NCBI RefSeq assembly: GCF_000718165.1
Contig: NZ_JOEY01000037.1
Coordinates: 1 to 64,000, forward strand
Direction: 5' to 3'
DNA length: 64,000 nt
Source of the DNA: Streptomyces fulvoviolaceus
Lineage (GTDB): Bacteria > Actinomycetota > Actinomycetes > Streptomycetales > Streptomycetaceae
Positions 19,542 through 28,076 of the stretch are shown here, in pieces. Both the position numbers and the translations under genes were made by a program. The stretch's first letter is position 1. Each line of letters starts with the position of its first letter. Below the pieces are notes generated by a model. The model did not search any database. It worked only from the letters and a program-made list of their open reading frames with translations, and was not told where the DNA came from.

Positions 19542-20746
19542 GGGGTCCGTTCTTCGCGTTCGGGAGCGGTGGGGTACAGGGGGAGCCGGGTGGTGACCTC
19601 GAAGCCGCCCTCCGGACGGCGACCGGCCTGCAGGGCGCCGCCGACGGACCGGGCCCGCTCGCGCATCCCGATCAGACCGAAGCCCTGGCCGGGGGCGGGA
19701 GCCGCGGGGGCGGTCGGGGCGCCGTCGTCGGTGACGGTGATCGTCAGCTGGTCATCGCGGTAGCGGAGCCGTACGCGGGCCGCCCCGGCCCCGGCGTGCT
19801 TGGCGACGTTGGTGAGCGCCTCCTGCACGATCCGGTACGCCGTCAGGTCCACCCCGGGCGAGAGCGTACGGGGACTGCCCTCGGTGCTGACGTGGACGGT
19901 GAGCCCGGCGGAGCCGAACGCGTCCGTCAGCTCGGGGAGTTGGCCGAGTCCCGGGCTCGGGGCCAGGGGCGCGGCGGGGTCGTCCGCCTGGCGCAGCAGG
20001 CCCACGGTCGCCTTCATCTCGCGCAGCGCCGAGGACGTCGTACCGGCGAGATCGGTGAGGATCCGCTCGACCTGCGCCGGGTGCGTGCGCGCGAGGTGGG
20101 CGGCGGTGCCCGCCTGGGCGTTGGCCAGCGCCAGGTGATGGGCCACGACGTCGTGCAGTTCACGGGCGATGCGCATGCGCTCCTCCGCCACCCGGTGCCG
20201 GGCCTCCTCCTCCCGGCTGCGCTCGGCGTACTCGGCACGCGCCTGGATGGCCTCCACGTAGGCGCGACGCAGCCGGACCCCGTTGCCGGTGGCGACCGGG
20301 AGCAGCAGCCAGGCGACGGGGCCGAGTGTCTTCAGCGGCCAGGGGTGGTCCAAGGGATCGACGGTGAAGGCCGCGATCGTCACCAGCGCGAGGGTGGCGA
20401 AGAAGGCGATCCGAGTGGTCCCGCGGTCGGTCGCGAGGGCGAGCCGGTAGAGCGCGAGCATGAGCGGGCCCAGCAGCAGCGGGGTGAGCAGGTCGCCCAG
20501 CGCGACGGCCCCGGCGCTGCACAGCGCGGTCACGGCGACGACCGTACGAGGACGGCTGCGCTGCCAGAACAGGGAGCCGCAGGCGACCGCGGCGAGGGCG
20601 ATCGTGGGTCCCACCGCCTCGGGCGGCGCCGCGTTCGGGAAGTGGATCTCGCTGCCGAACAGGAAGCACGCGAAGAGCACGGCGGCCGTCATCGTGTCGA
20701 CCGTGCGGGCGTGGTCGTCCGCGTAACGCTGCCAAGGGAGGCTCAT
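19538..20746 (-). CDS. Sensor histidine kinase (HisKA_3 type)
   Basis: A 402-residue membrane kinase, partner of the response regulator that follows. The N-terminal half has four to five hydrophobic segments and little extracellular loop, suggesting it senses membrane state or small hydrophobic ligands. The phosphorylated histidine is in RIARELHDVVAHHLALANAQAG. The ATPase N-box is EALTNVAKHAGA and the glycine box QGFGLIGMRERARSVGG. ATG at 20746 is preceded by GGAG. The gene is downstream of the MMPL gene on the same strand, separated by a strong hairpin. Confidence 0.93.
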   Translation of the reverse strand: MSLPWQRYADDHARTVDTMTAAVLFACFLFGSEIHFPNAAPPEAVGPTIALAAVACGSLFWQRSRPRTVVAVTALCSAGAVALGDLLTPLLLGPLMLALYRLALATDRGTTRIAFFATLALVTIAAFTVDPLDHPWPLKTLGPVAWLLLPVATGNGVRLRRAYVEAIQARAEYAERSREEEARHRVAEERMRIARELHDVVAHHLALANAQAGTAAHLARTHPAQVERILTDLAGTTSSALREMKATVGLLRQADDPAAPLAPSPGLGQLPELTDAFGSAGLTVHVSTEGSPRTLSPGVDLTAYRIVQEALTNVAKHAGAGAARVRLRYRDDQLTITVTDDGAPTAPAAPAPGQGFGLIGMRERARSVGGALQAGRRPEGGFEVTTRLPLYPTAPEREERTP

Positions 20747-20808
20747 CGGGTTCTCCGGTCGGTGTCCTGGGGCCATGATCGTCGATGCCCGCCGGGAACG
20801 ACGGGCGA

Positions 20809-20840
20809 GGGTCGCCCGTGTCCGGAGACACGGGCGACCC
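20809..20840 (-). terminator. Terminator hairpin downstream of MMPL gene
   Basis: GGGTCGCCCGTGTC (20809-20822) and its exact reverse complement (20827-20840) form a perfect 14-base stem with a CGGA loop. It lies 18 bases beyond the stop of the MMPL gene, before the histidine kinase gene. No T tract follows, which is common in Streptomyces terminators. Confidence 0.8.
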
Positions 20841-20858
20841 CCTGGGGGAGGAGAAGGA

Positions 20859-23054
20859 TCAGACGTGGGCGGACTCCCGCTGGATCGGCACCGCCGGTTC
20901 GTGGCGGGTGAGCGACTCGCCCTCCACGTCGACGGTGGGCACCAGCCGGTCCAGCCACCTCGGCATCCACCAGGCCGCCTTGCCGAGCAGGGCGAGCACC
21001 GCGGGCACGAATGCCATACGGACGACGAACGCGTCCAGCAGGACGGCCGCCGCGAGCCCGAACCCGATCATCTTGATCATGGACTCGCCGGCCCCGATGA
21101 AGCCGGAGAACACCGCGATCATGATCAGCGCGGCGGCCACGACGACCCGGGCGCTGTAGCGGAAGCCGGTGGCGATCGCCTGGCCCGGCCGGTCTCCGTG
21201 GACGTACGCCTCCCGCATCCGGGCGACGAGGAACACCTCGTAATCCATGGCGAGACCGAACACGATGCCCACCAGGAAGATCGGCATCATGTTCATGATC
21301 GGACCGGTCTCGTTGACGCCCAGCAGGTCGGCGCCGTACCCCCACTGGAAGACCGCGACGACGGAACCGAGCGCCGCGAGCACCGACAGGAGGAAGCCGA
21401 GCGCCGCCTTGAGGGGCACCAGGACGGACCGGAAGACGACCAGCAGCAGGACGAAGGCCAGACCCACCACTACCGCGAGGTAGGGGATCAGCGCGGCCTG
21501 CACCTTCTCGGAGACGTCGATGTTCACCGCGGTCGTGCCGGTGACCTTGAAGGTCGCCCCGGTCGCGGAGTCGATGCCCGGGCGGTCGTCGCGGATCGCG
21601 TTGACCAGGTCCTGGGTCTTCTTGTCGCTGGGGCCGGTGGCCGGGGTCGCGGAGAACACCGCCGTGTCGCCCGCCTTGTTGAACCGCGGCGGCGAAACAG
21701 CGACCACGCCCTGCTCGTCGGCGATCTTTCCGGAGATCGTCGAGACGGCGGCCTCGGGATCGGCGGCGTCCTCGGCCTGTACGACGATCATCAGCGGCCC
21801 GTTGAAGCCGGGACCGAAGGCCTCGGCCAGGTCGTCGTAGGCGCGCCGCTCCGTGGTGGAGGTGGCCTTGACCTCGTCGCCGGGCATGCCGAGCTGGAGG
21901 TCCATGACGGGCACCGCGAGCGCGCCGAGACCGACGACGCTCAGCAGCAGCACGGTCACCGGCCGGCGCAGCACGAACCGGGCCCAGCGGGTGCCGCCGT
22001 TGTGCTCGCCGGCTTCTTCGATACGGCCGCTGCGGCGGGCCTTGCGGGACAGGACGGCGTTCGGCCACCAGCCGAGCAGCGCGGGCACCAGCGTCAGCGA
22101 GATCAGCACCGCCATGACGACCGCGCCCGCGGCGGCCAGCCCCATCTTGGTGAGCATCGGGATGCCCACCACCGACAGACCGGCCAGCGCGATGACGACG
22201 GTGAGCCCGGCGAAGACGACCGCGGAACCCGCCGTACCCGTGGCCAGGCCCACCGCCTCCTGCGGGGCGTGTCCCTTGGAGCGTTCCTCCCGGTAGCGGG
22301 AGACGACGAACATCGCGTAGTCGATGCCGACCGCGAGCCCCAGCATGCTCGCCAGTGTGCCGGTGGTCGCCGACAGCCCGAAGGCACGGGCCAGGGCGAG
22401 GATCGCGGCCATGCTGATGCCGACGCCGACCACGGCGGTCAGCAGCGGCAGCCCGGCCGCGGCCAGCGAACCGAAGGTGATCAGCAGCACCACGGCGGCG
22501 ATCCCGATGCCGATCGCCTCGGCCGCGCCGCCCGCCGCCGGCTTGCTCGCCAGGGCCGTGCCGCCGACCTCGACCGTCAGCCCCGAGTCCCGGGCCTGCC
22601 CGATGGCGGTCTCCAGGTGGCTCTTGCTGGTGTCGGTGAGGTCGTCCGCCTTCTCGGTGAAGGAGACGGTCGAGTACGCCGTCGAGGCGTCCTTGCTGAC
22701 CGCCTTCGCCTGGAAGGGGTCGACGGCGGAGGAGACCTGCGAGCCGTCGGCGGCCTCGGACACGAACTTCTCGATCACGGCTCGGTGGGCGGCCGAGGTG
22801 ATCTTCTGCCCGTCGGGGGCGACGAAGACCACGCGGGCGCTCGCGCCGTCGGCGTTGGTGCCGGGGAAACGCTGCTCCAGCAGGTCGAACGCCTGCTGGG
22901 ACTCGATGCCGGGCATGGTCTCGGTCTGGTCCTCGGCGGCGGGTGCGGTCACTGCGGCGGCGCCGACGCCGGCCAGCACCCCCACCCACAGCAGGACGGC
23001 GATCAGACGCCGCCGAAAGGCCAGGCGGCCGAGGCGACACAGGAATGTGGCCAT
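20859..23054 (-). CDS. MMPL/RND-type exporter
   Basis: A 731-residue membrane protein with two repeats of the RND fold: an N-terminal membrane helix, a large extracytoplasmic loop (about 40-180), five helices including the GIDYAMFVVSRYREE motif, a second loop and a second helix set with FGLAMDYEVFLVARMREAY. These paired GxDY/MDYE motifs carry the proton relay. The family exports lipids, siderophores or drugs. The start chosen is ATG at 23054 (MATFLCRLGRLAFRRR). The N-terminal PGIESQQAFDLLEQRFPG is conserved in actinobacterial drug-export members. Confidence 0.94.
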   Translation of the reverse strand: MATFLCRLGRLAFRRRLIAVLLWVGVLAGVGAAAVTAPAAEDQTETMPGIESQQAFDLLEQRFPGTNADGASARVVFVAPDGQKITSAAHRAVIEKFVSEAADGSQVSSAVDPFQAKAVSKDASTAYSTVSFTEKADDLTDTSKSHLETAIGQARDSGLTVEVGGTALASKPAAGGAAEAIGIGIAAVVLLITFGSLAAAGLPLLTAVVGVGISMAAILALARAFGLSATTGTLASMLGLAVGIDYAMFVVSRYREERSKGHAPQEAVGLATGTAGSAVVFAGLTVVIALAGLSVVGIPMLTKMGLAAAGAVVMAVLISLTLVPALLGWWPNAVLSRKARRSGRIEEAGEHNGGTRWARFVLRRPVTVLLLSVVGLGALAVPVMDLQLGMPGDEVKATSTTERRAYDDLAEAFGPGFNGPLMIVVQAEDAADPEAAVSTISGKIADEQGVVAVSPPRFNKAGDTAVFSATPATGPSDKKTQDLVNAIRDDRPGIDSATGATFKVTGTTAVNIDVSEKVQAALIPYLAVVVGLAFVLLLVVFRSVLVPLKAALGFLLSVLAALGSVVAVFQWGYGADLLGVNETGPIMNMMPIFLVGIVFGLAMDYEVFLVARMREAYVHGDRPGQAIATGFRYSARVVVAAALIMIAVFSGFIGAGESMIKMIGFGLAAAVLLDAFVVRMAFVPAVLALLGKAAWWMPRWLDRLVPTVDVEGESLTRHEPAVPIQRESAHV

Positions 23055-23146
23055 GGAACGGAGGACTCCCCCTCTGGTCGTGGATACCACCCCAGGGTTC
23101 CGGGCGAAGGCCTGTCACGTCGTCGTTCGTCTGCCGACAATCGCGC

Positions 23147-23164
23147 CTACTGAGAACGCAGTAG
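23147..23164. promoter_or_regulatory. Inverted repeat upstream of MMPL gene
   Basis: CTACTG-AGAACG-CAGTAG, six-base arms, about 95 bases upstream of the MMPL start. Probably an operator for the exporter promoter; no regulator gene adjoins it. Confidence 0.45.
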
Positions 23165-23273
23165 ACGGTGAGCCCCAGGTCATCCCCGGGCAGGACGAGG
23201 GGCCCGTGGTGGAGCGGACTACACCGTCCGTTCGGGATCGCACTCCCTCGAAGCGGGCCGCGCGCCCCGGAAT

Positions 23274-23295
23274 CGTTGACGGTGCAAGGTCAACG
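23274..23295. promoter_or_regulatory. Inverted repeat upstream of small membrane protein
   Basis: CGTTGAC-GGTGCAAG-GTCAACG, seven-base arms with an eight-base spacer, 29 bases before the small gene at 23325. The left arm contains TTGAC, which could double as a -35 box. An operator-like element; the regulator is unknown. Confidence 0.5.
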
Positions 23296-23324
23296 CGGTT
23301 CACCCGTCCTGAAAGGACACTTCG

Positions 23325-23498
23325 ATGAAGTCGCTGCTGTCGTCGCGGCCCGTGCTCTGGTTCCTGTTCCTGTTCAACCTCGCCGTCGCGGCGGTGGCCC
23401 CCGCGGTCGTGGACGGCGCCCAGGCCGTCATGACCAGCGTCGGCATGGGCGTCGTCTCACTCGGAGCGGGGGTGAGCCTGCTGCGGACCCGCAAGTAG
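23325..23498 (+). CDS. Small membrane protein (57 residues)
   Basis: A short protein starting MKSLLSSRPVLWFLFLFNL. Two hydrophobic segments (about 10-29 and 37-52) are linked by a short loop with a conserved-looking DGAQAVMTSVGMG, and the tail is basic (LLRTRK). GAAAGGA precedes the ATG at 23325 at a proper distance, third positions are strongly G/C, and a 14-base hairpin follows. These support a real gene. Function unknown; small membrane proteins of this sort often assist transporters. It is divergent from the MMPL gene and convergent with the DHA2 exporter. Confidence 0.72.
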   Translation: MKSLLSSRPVLWFLFLFNLAVAAVAPAVVDGAQAVMTSVGMGVVSLGAGVSLLRTRK

Positions 23499-23503
23499 CG
23501 GGC

Positions 23504-23538
23504 CCGATGGCCGCGGACCGCCGCTCCGCGGCCATCGG
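23504..23538. terminator. Bidirectional terminator hairpin
   Basis: CCGATGGCCGCGGA (23504-23517) and its exact reverse complement (23525-23538) form a 14-base stem with a seven-base loop. It sits between the convergent small gene (stop 23498) and the DHA2 exporter (stop 23550) and can end both transcripts. Confidence 0.8.
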
Positions 23539-23549
23539 CCGGCGCTCTC

Positions 23550-25031
23550 TCAGTGCCCTGCGGGCGTACCGGCCGCTGCTTCCGCGGGAGCGGGCGCCGT
23601 GGCGGTCGCGACGGCGGCACGCGGACGCGGGATGAAGGAGGCGATCGCGAAGGCGAGGAGCGCGGCGCCCGCACCGATCGCCATGACCGTCCTGAAGCCG
23701 TCCTCGGACGGCAGGGCGTAGCCGCCGAAGCTGGTGGTCATCTGCGCCAGGACCACGCCGGCGATGGCGCTGGCGACGGACGTACCGATGGACCGCATCA
23801 GCGTGTTGAGGCTGTTGGCGGCCGCGGTCTCGGACGCGGGGACCGCGCCCATGATGAGGGCGGGCATGGAGCCGTAGGTGAAGCCGATGCCGGCGCCGAT
23901 CACACAGGAGACCAGCACCAGGTGCCAGACCTCGGACATCAGCACGATGTTCAGGCCGTACCCGGCGGCCACGATCAGCGCGCCGATCATCAGCGTCACC
24001 TTCGGCCCCTTGGCCTTGGAGACCGCCGCGGAGACGGGCGCCAGGGCCATCATCACCAGACCGGAGGGCGCCATGACCAGACCGGCGGTCAGCAGGGACT
24101 TGCCCAGGCCGTAACCGGTCTCGGCCGGCAGCTGCAGCAGCTGCGGCAGGACCAGCGACATCGCGAACATCGAGAAGCCGATCGCGATCGAGGCGAGGTT
24201 GGTGAACAGCACCTGCGGGCGGACGGTCGTGCGCAGGTCCACCAGCGGCTGGTCGGTGCGCAGTTCGAACGCGCCCCAGGCGAGCAGGACGATCACGGCC
24301 GCGGCGAGCAGGCCGAGGGTGGTGCCGTCGGTCCAGCCCCAGTCGGCGCCCTTGGAGATGGCCAGCAGCAGGCAGATCAGACCGATGGCCATGCCGACGC
24401 CGCCTACCAGGTCGAAGCGCCCGCCGGTGCGCACCTTGGACTCCGGCACCAGGAACAGGACCAGGACGAGGGCCAGGACGCCCATGGCGGCCGAGCCCCA
24501 GAACAGCACGTGCCAGTCGTAGTTGTCCGCGATCAGCGCGGCGGTGGGCAGGCCGAGGGCGCCACCGACGCCGAGGGAGGCGCTCATCAGCGCGGTGGCG
24601 CCGGCCAGCCGCTCGGCAGGCAGTTCGTCGCGCATGATGCTGATGCCGAGCGGGATCACACCGGAGGACAGGCCCTGCAGGGCACGGCCGACGATCATCG
24701 GTACCAGGGCGTCGCTGAGCGCGCAGAAGACCGAGCCGATCACCAGCATGACGATGCTGATCATGAGCATGCGACGCTTGCCGAACATGTCGCCCAGGCG
24801 CCCGACGACGGGAGTGGCCACGGCGGCGGCCAGCAGGGTCGCGGTGACGGCCCAGGCGGTGTCCGAGGCCGGGGCGTCCAGCAGCCGGGGCAGCTCCGGA
24901 ACGATCGGGATCACCAGGGTCTGCATCAGCGCGACGACGATTCCGGCGAAGGCCAGCACCGCCACCACGGAACTCGACCTCGGCGGTGCGGAACCCTCCG
25001 CGGCGACAGGTCTGGCAGGGGCGTCGGACAT
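23550..25031 (-). CDS. DHA2-family MFS exporter (14 membrane segments)
   Basis: A 493-residue multidrug exporter of the EmrB/QacA type. The family motifs are visible: VGRLGDMFGKRRMLM (loop 2-3), RALQGLSSGVIPLGISIMRDELP, and the motif C-like GVGGALGLPTAALIADNYDWHVLFW. It ends with an alanine-rich cytoplasmic tail. ATG at 25031. It is divergent from the P450 gene, with a strong inverted repeat in between. Repression by the TetR protein encoded after the P450 gene is an inference. Confidence 0.93.
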   Translation of the reverse strand: MSDAPARPVAAEGSAPPRSSSVVAVLAFAGIVVALMQTLVIPIVPELPRLLDAPASDTAWAVTATLLAAAVATPVVGRLGDMFGKRRMLMISIVMLVIGSVFCALSDALVPMIVGRALQGLSSGVIPLGISIMRDELPAERLAGATALMSASLGVGGALGLPTAALIADNYDWHVLFWGSAAMGVLALVLVLFLVPESKVRTGGRFDLVGGVGMAIGLICLLLAISKGADWGWTDGTTLGLLAAAVIVLLAWGAFELRTDQPLVDLRTTVRPQVLFTNLASIAIGFSMFAMSLVLPQLLQLPAETGYGLGKSLLTAGLVMAPSGLVMMALAPVSAAVSKAKGPKVTLMIGALIVAAGYGLNIVLMSEVWHLVLVSCVIGAGIGFTYGSMPALIMGAVPASETAAANSLNTLMRSIGTSVASAIAGVVLAQMTTSFGGYALPSEDGFRTVMAIGAGAALLAFAIASFIPRPRAAVATATAPAPAEAAAGTPAGH

Positions 25032-25078
25032 GACGGGGCCTCCGTGGGCATGGCTAGAGGGCCGGAACTCGGCGAATG

Positions 25079-25098
25079 TAAGTCAGGTGCTTGACTTA
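25079..25098. promoter_or_regulatory. Inverted repeat in the exporter/P450 divergent promoter
   Basis: TAAGTCA-GGTGCT-TGACTTA, perfect seven-base arms. On the minus strand TTAAGC and TTACAT lie 17 bases apart around it, which could be the exporter promoter, so a bound regulator would block the exporter. The nearest regulator gene is tetR at 26396. Confidence 0.6.
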
Positions 25099-25178
25099 GC
25101 TTAATCGCCCGGCTGTCCTGATCGTGCAGCGATCGCCGGAGCCGAGCCGTGAGCGATCGCGGGAGCCGAGGAGGGCGT

Positions 25179-26399
25179 ATGTCCCGGAGCCAGGACGAGC
25201 CGTCACTGACCTATCCGTTGCGCGGGGGCACGGCGCTGGAGCCGCCCCCGGAGTGGGCGACACTGCGGCAGGAGTGCCCCGTCGCGCGCGTGACCCTGCC
25301 GAGCGGGGACGAGGCGGCCCTGCTGACCCGCTACGAAGATGTCCGGCAGGTGCTCTCCGACCGGCGGTTCAGCCGGCGCCTGACCGCCGACGACGCGGCC
25401 CGGATGGCGGACCACGAGTCCGGCGGGGTGTTCAACAGCGACATGGCGCTGGCCATCCCGGAGAGCGGCGCGGCCCATCGCAGGTGGCGGCGGATGCTGG
25501 GCCGATGGCTCACCGCCGAGCGGGTGGCCGCGCTGCGGCCGGGCATCGAGGCGCGGACGGAACGGCTCGTCGACGACATGGTGGAGCAGGGGCATCCCGC
25601 GGACCTGCGGGCCCACCTGGCCTTCCCGCTGCCGGTGTGGGTGGTCTGCGAACTCCTCGGCGTCCCCGACGCCCACCACGACCGGTTCGCCCGCTGGTCC
25701 GACACCCTGCTCAACCTGACCCGCTGCACCCAGGAGGAGTTCGACGCCGCGCAGGACGACTTCGTCGACTACCTGGGAGCGCAGGTCCACGCCCGGCAGG
25801 AGGAGCCGAGCGACGACCTGCTCGGTGCGCTCGTCACGGCACGCGACACCGACGGCCACCGGCTGTCCGAGCGGGAACTCGTCTTCACGGGCCAGGCCCT
25901 GCTGGTCGCCGGGCACGAGACCACCATGAACGTGATCGCGAAGATGGTGGCCCTGCTGCTGGCCGACCGGCGGCGCTGGGAGCGGCTGCTCGCCGACCCC
26001 TCGCTGGTGCCGACCGCGGTCGAGGAGGCGCTCCGGTTCGACGCCGACCCCGGCGTCGGGATGCCCCGCTATCTCGGCGAGGAGGCCGAGATCGCCGGCA
26101 CCGTGCTCCCGCCGGGCACGACCGTGCTGTGCAGTGCGGCGGCCGCCAACCGTGACGAGTCCGCCTTCGTCGCTCCCGGGGAGATGGCGCTCGACCGCAG
26201 CCCCAACCCCCATCTGGCCTTCGGCGCCGGGCCGCAGTCCTGTCCGGGCCAGGCGCTGGCCCGCACGGTGCTGCGAACCGTCCTTGACGTGCTGTTGCGT
26301 AGGCTTCCGTCACTGGAGCTCGCCGCACCCGCGGCGGACCTCAGGCGGCTCGAGGGACTGGCCGTCGGAGGGTTGCGTGAAGTCCCGGTGCGGTGGTGA
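25179..26399 (+). CDS. Cytochrome P450
   Basis: A 406-residue bacterial class I P450. The oxygen-binding I helix reads LLVAGHETTMNV, the ExxR pair is present in VEEALRF, and the heme-ligand loop is FGAGPQSCPGQALAR with the cysteine at C355. Substrate and redox partners cannot be predicted; no ferredoxin gene is adjacent here, but one is four kilobases away. ATG at 25179 follows GAGGAGG; a GTG ten codons upstream is less likely. The stop overlaps the start of tetR (GTGA). Confidence 0.92.
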   Translation: MSRSQDEPSLTYPLRGGTALEPPPEWATLRQECPVARVTLPSGDEAALLTRYEDVRQVLSDRRFSRRLTADDAARMADHESGGVFNSDMALAIPESGAAHRRWRRMLGRWLTAERVAALRPGIEARTERLVDDMVEQGHPADLRAHLAFPLPVWVVCELLGVPDAHHDRFARWSDTLLNLTRCTQEEFDAAQDDFVDYLGAQVHARQEEPSDDLLGALVTARDTDGHRLSERELVFTGQALLVAGHETTMNVIAKMVALLLADRRRWERLLADPSLVPTAVEEALRFDADPGVGMPRYLGEEAEIAGTVLPPGTTVLCSAAAANRDESAFVAPGEMALDRSPNPHLAFGAGPQSCPGQALARTVLRTVLDVLLRRLPSLELAAPAADLRRLEGLAVGGLREVPVRW

Positions 26400-27058
26400 A
26401 GATGGCCGGCGGGGCGGTACGGGCGGAGCAGGTCAGCGCGACCCGGGAGTCGATCCTGACCGCGGCGGAGCGGCTCTTCGCCGAGCGCGGCGTGTACGCG
26501 GTGTCCAACCGTCAGGTCAGCGAGGCCGCGGGGCAGGGCAACAACGCCGCGGTCGGCTACCACTTCGGCACCAAGGCCGACCTGGTGCGGGCGATCATCC
26601 GCAAGCACCAGGCGCGTGTCGAGGAGAACCGCGTCCGGCTGCTGGCCGGGATCGGCGACTCCACGGACGTACGCGACTGGGTGGACTGCCTGGTGCGCCC
26701 GATCCTCGAACATCTCGCGGAGCTGGGCAGCCCCACCTGGTTCGCCCGGTTCTGCGCGCAGGTGATGACCGACCCGGCGCTCCAGCAGATCATGGTGGAG
26801 GAGTCCCTCTCCTCGCCGTCCCTGCGGGAGGTCATCGAGGGGTTCAACCGGTGCCTGCCCGATCTGCCGGCCGATGTCCGTGCCGAACGCGGTGCCATGG
26901 CACGTCAGTTGATCGTGCACGTGCCCGCCGAGCGGGAACAGGCCCTCGCGGAGAGGATCCCGACCCCGCGGTCCAGTTGGCGGGACGCCGCCACGGGGCT
27001 GGCCGACGCCGTGGTGGGCATCTGGCTGGCTCCGGTCACGCCGGTGCCGGGCACCTGA
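26396..27058 (+). CDS. TetR family regulator
   Basis: A regulator of about 220 residues. The helix-turn-helix is SNRQVSEAAGQGNNAAVGYHFGTKADLVRAII, with the NAAVGYHF variant common in Streptomyces TetR proteins. It ends in a helical ligand domain including FCAQVMTDPALQQIM. GTG at 26396 overlaps the P450 stop; ATG at 26402 is an alternative. Being in one operon with the P450 and divergent to an exporter, it probably senses the P450 substrate or product. Confidence 0.9.
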   Translation: MKMAGGAVRAEQVSATRESILTAAERLFAERGVYAVSNRQVSEAAGQGNNAAVGYHFGTKADLVRAIIRKHQARVEENRVRLLAGIGDSTDVRDWVDCLVRPILEHLAELGSPTWFARFCAQVMTDPALQQIMVEESLSSPSLREVIEGFNRCLPDLPADVRAERGAMARQLIVHVPAEREQALAERIPTPRSSWRDAATGLADAVVGIWLAPVTPVPGT

Positions 27059-27092
27059 GTTCCGGCGGTCCTGGTCCGACGCCGCGCGTATT

Positions 27093-27111
27093 GCTTGAGT
27101 TAGGCAAGCAG
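27093..27111. promoter_or_regulatory. Inverted repeat and promoter of the orphan response regulator
   Basis: TGCTTG-AGTTAGG-CAAGCA, six-base arms. TTGAGT inside it and TAGGGT 16 bases downstream may be the -35 and -10 boxes, putting transcription start just before the ATG at 27130. A nearly identical core, CTTGAGTTACGCAA, is found upstream of the MarR gene at 48148. Confidence 0.55.
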
Positions 27112-27129
27112 TCCGGTAGGGTGAGCTGC

Positions 27130-27852
27130 ATGTACGGCAGCCCCAGTGAGAAACCGGCACTCGCCCGCGGGGCCGGCCAGCACCTCCTGATCGTCGTCGG
27201 CGACACGGATGTCGCCGAACTACTGTCCACCATGCTGGAGTTGGCGGGATACACGGTCGGCGTCGTCGCTACGGCGGCCGAAGCGCCGGCCCGGCTTGCG
27301 AAGCAGTCGTACGACCTGGTGGTCCTCGACTCGAGCCTGCCGGACGTGGCCGACCTGGGCCGCGACCGGCCGGCCCTCGAGCACCGCCCGCCGGTGCTGT
27401 TGCTGGTCGAGTACGACTCCCTCGACCAACTCGTGCCTGAGCTCGGCCTGGGGGAGAGGGATTACGTCACCAAGCCCTTTCGGGTGGGCGAGGTCCTGGC
27501 CAGGGTGCAGGTCCTGCTGCGCGGGGCGGGTTCCGGACGCTCGGGGGACGGAGCGCTGAGCTACCGCGATCTCGTCCTGGACGACAGCCTGTGCCAGGCC
27601 CGGCGCGGGCCGCGCTCGCTCGACCTCACGCCCGCCGAGTACCGGCTGCTGCGCCATCTCCTGGTCAATGCGCACCGGGTGCTGTCGAAGGAGCAGATCG
27701 GCCGGTACGTCTGGGGTGACTACCACGGTGACAACGCGATCGAGCAGCTCGTCTCCCGGCTGCGGCGCAAGGTGGACCGGGCCGCTCCCGTGCTGATTCA
27801 CACCCGCCGGGGCTTCGGCTACTGGTTGGGCAGTGCCGACGTCGAGTCCTGA
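27130..27852 (+). CDS. OmpR/PhoB-type response regulator, orphan and atypical
   Basis: A 240-residue regulator. The receiver domain keeps the phospho-site in VVLDSSLP and the lysine in YVTKPF. Where two acidic residues normally sit after the first strand it has VVGDTD, so the metal pocket may be incomplete. The C-terminal winged helix is intact: LDLTPAEYRLLRHLLVNAHRVLSKEQIGRYVWG and RRKVDRAAPVLIHTRRGFGYWL. No sensor kinase lies nearby. ATG at 27130 is chosen; GTG three codons upstream would also work. Confidence 0.88.
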   Translation: MYGSPSEKPALARGAGQHLLIVVGDTDVAELLSTMLELAGYTVGVVATAAEAPARLAKQSYDLVVLDSSLPDVADLGRDRPALEHRPPVLLLVEYDSLDQLVPELGLGERDYVTKPFRVGEVLARVQVLLRGAGSGRSGDGALSYRDLVLDDSLCQARRGPRSLDLTPAEYRLLRHLLVNAHRVLSKEQIGRYVWGDYHGDNAIEQLVSRLRRKVDRAAPVLIHTRRGFGYWLGSADVES

Positions 27853-27934
27853 CGCACCGCGTCGAGCAGCGACCATCCGGCCTTTCCCTCACAACTTCCT
27901 TACATCGCAAGGGAGTTACCCGCACTCCGCATCG

Positions 27935-27950
27935 TGTGATCTGGGTCACG
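27935..27950. promoter_or_regulatory. Crp-like binding site
   Basis: TGTGA-TCTGGG-TCACG matches the Crp consensus (TGTGA-N6-TCACA) at nine of ten positions. It lies about 130 bases upstream of the second P450 gene, in a 224-base gap with no gene. Streptomyces Crp controls many secondary-metabolism genes, so control of the P450 operon is plausible. Confidence 0.5.
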
Positions 27951-28076
27951 TCAGCTTCCTGTCAGGGAACTGGCGGGAAGGCGTCAGCCCCCTCTGTTTG
28001 CATGTGCTCATCGAGGCCTCGACCCTTCCCCCCGGCGCTCCGCCTCGACCGGAGCCCCCCACCACCGAGGAGAACC

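Noticed and set aside
20775-23153. A 792-codon forward frame opposite the MMPL gene
   Set aside because: Low-complexity shadow; the reverse frame encodes a convincing RND transporter.
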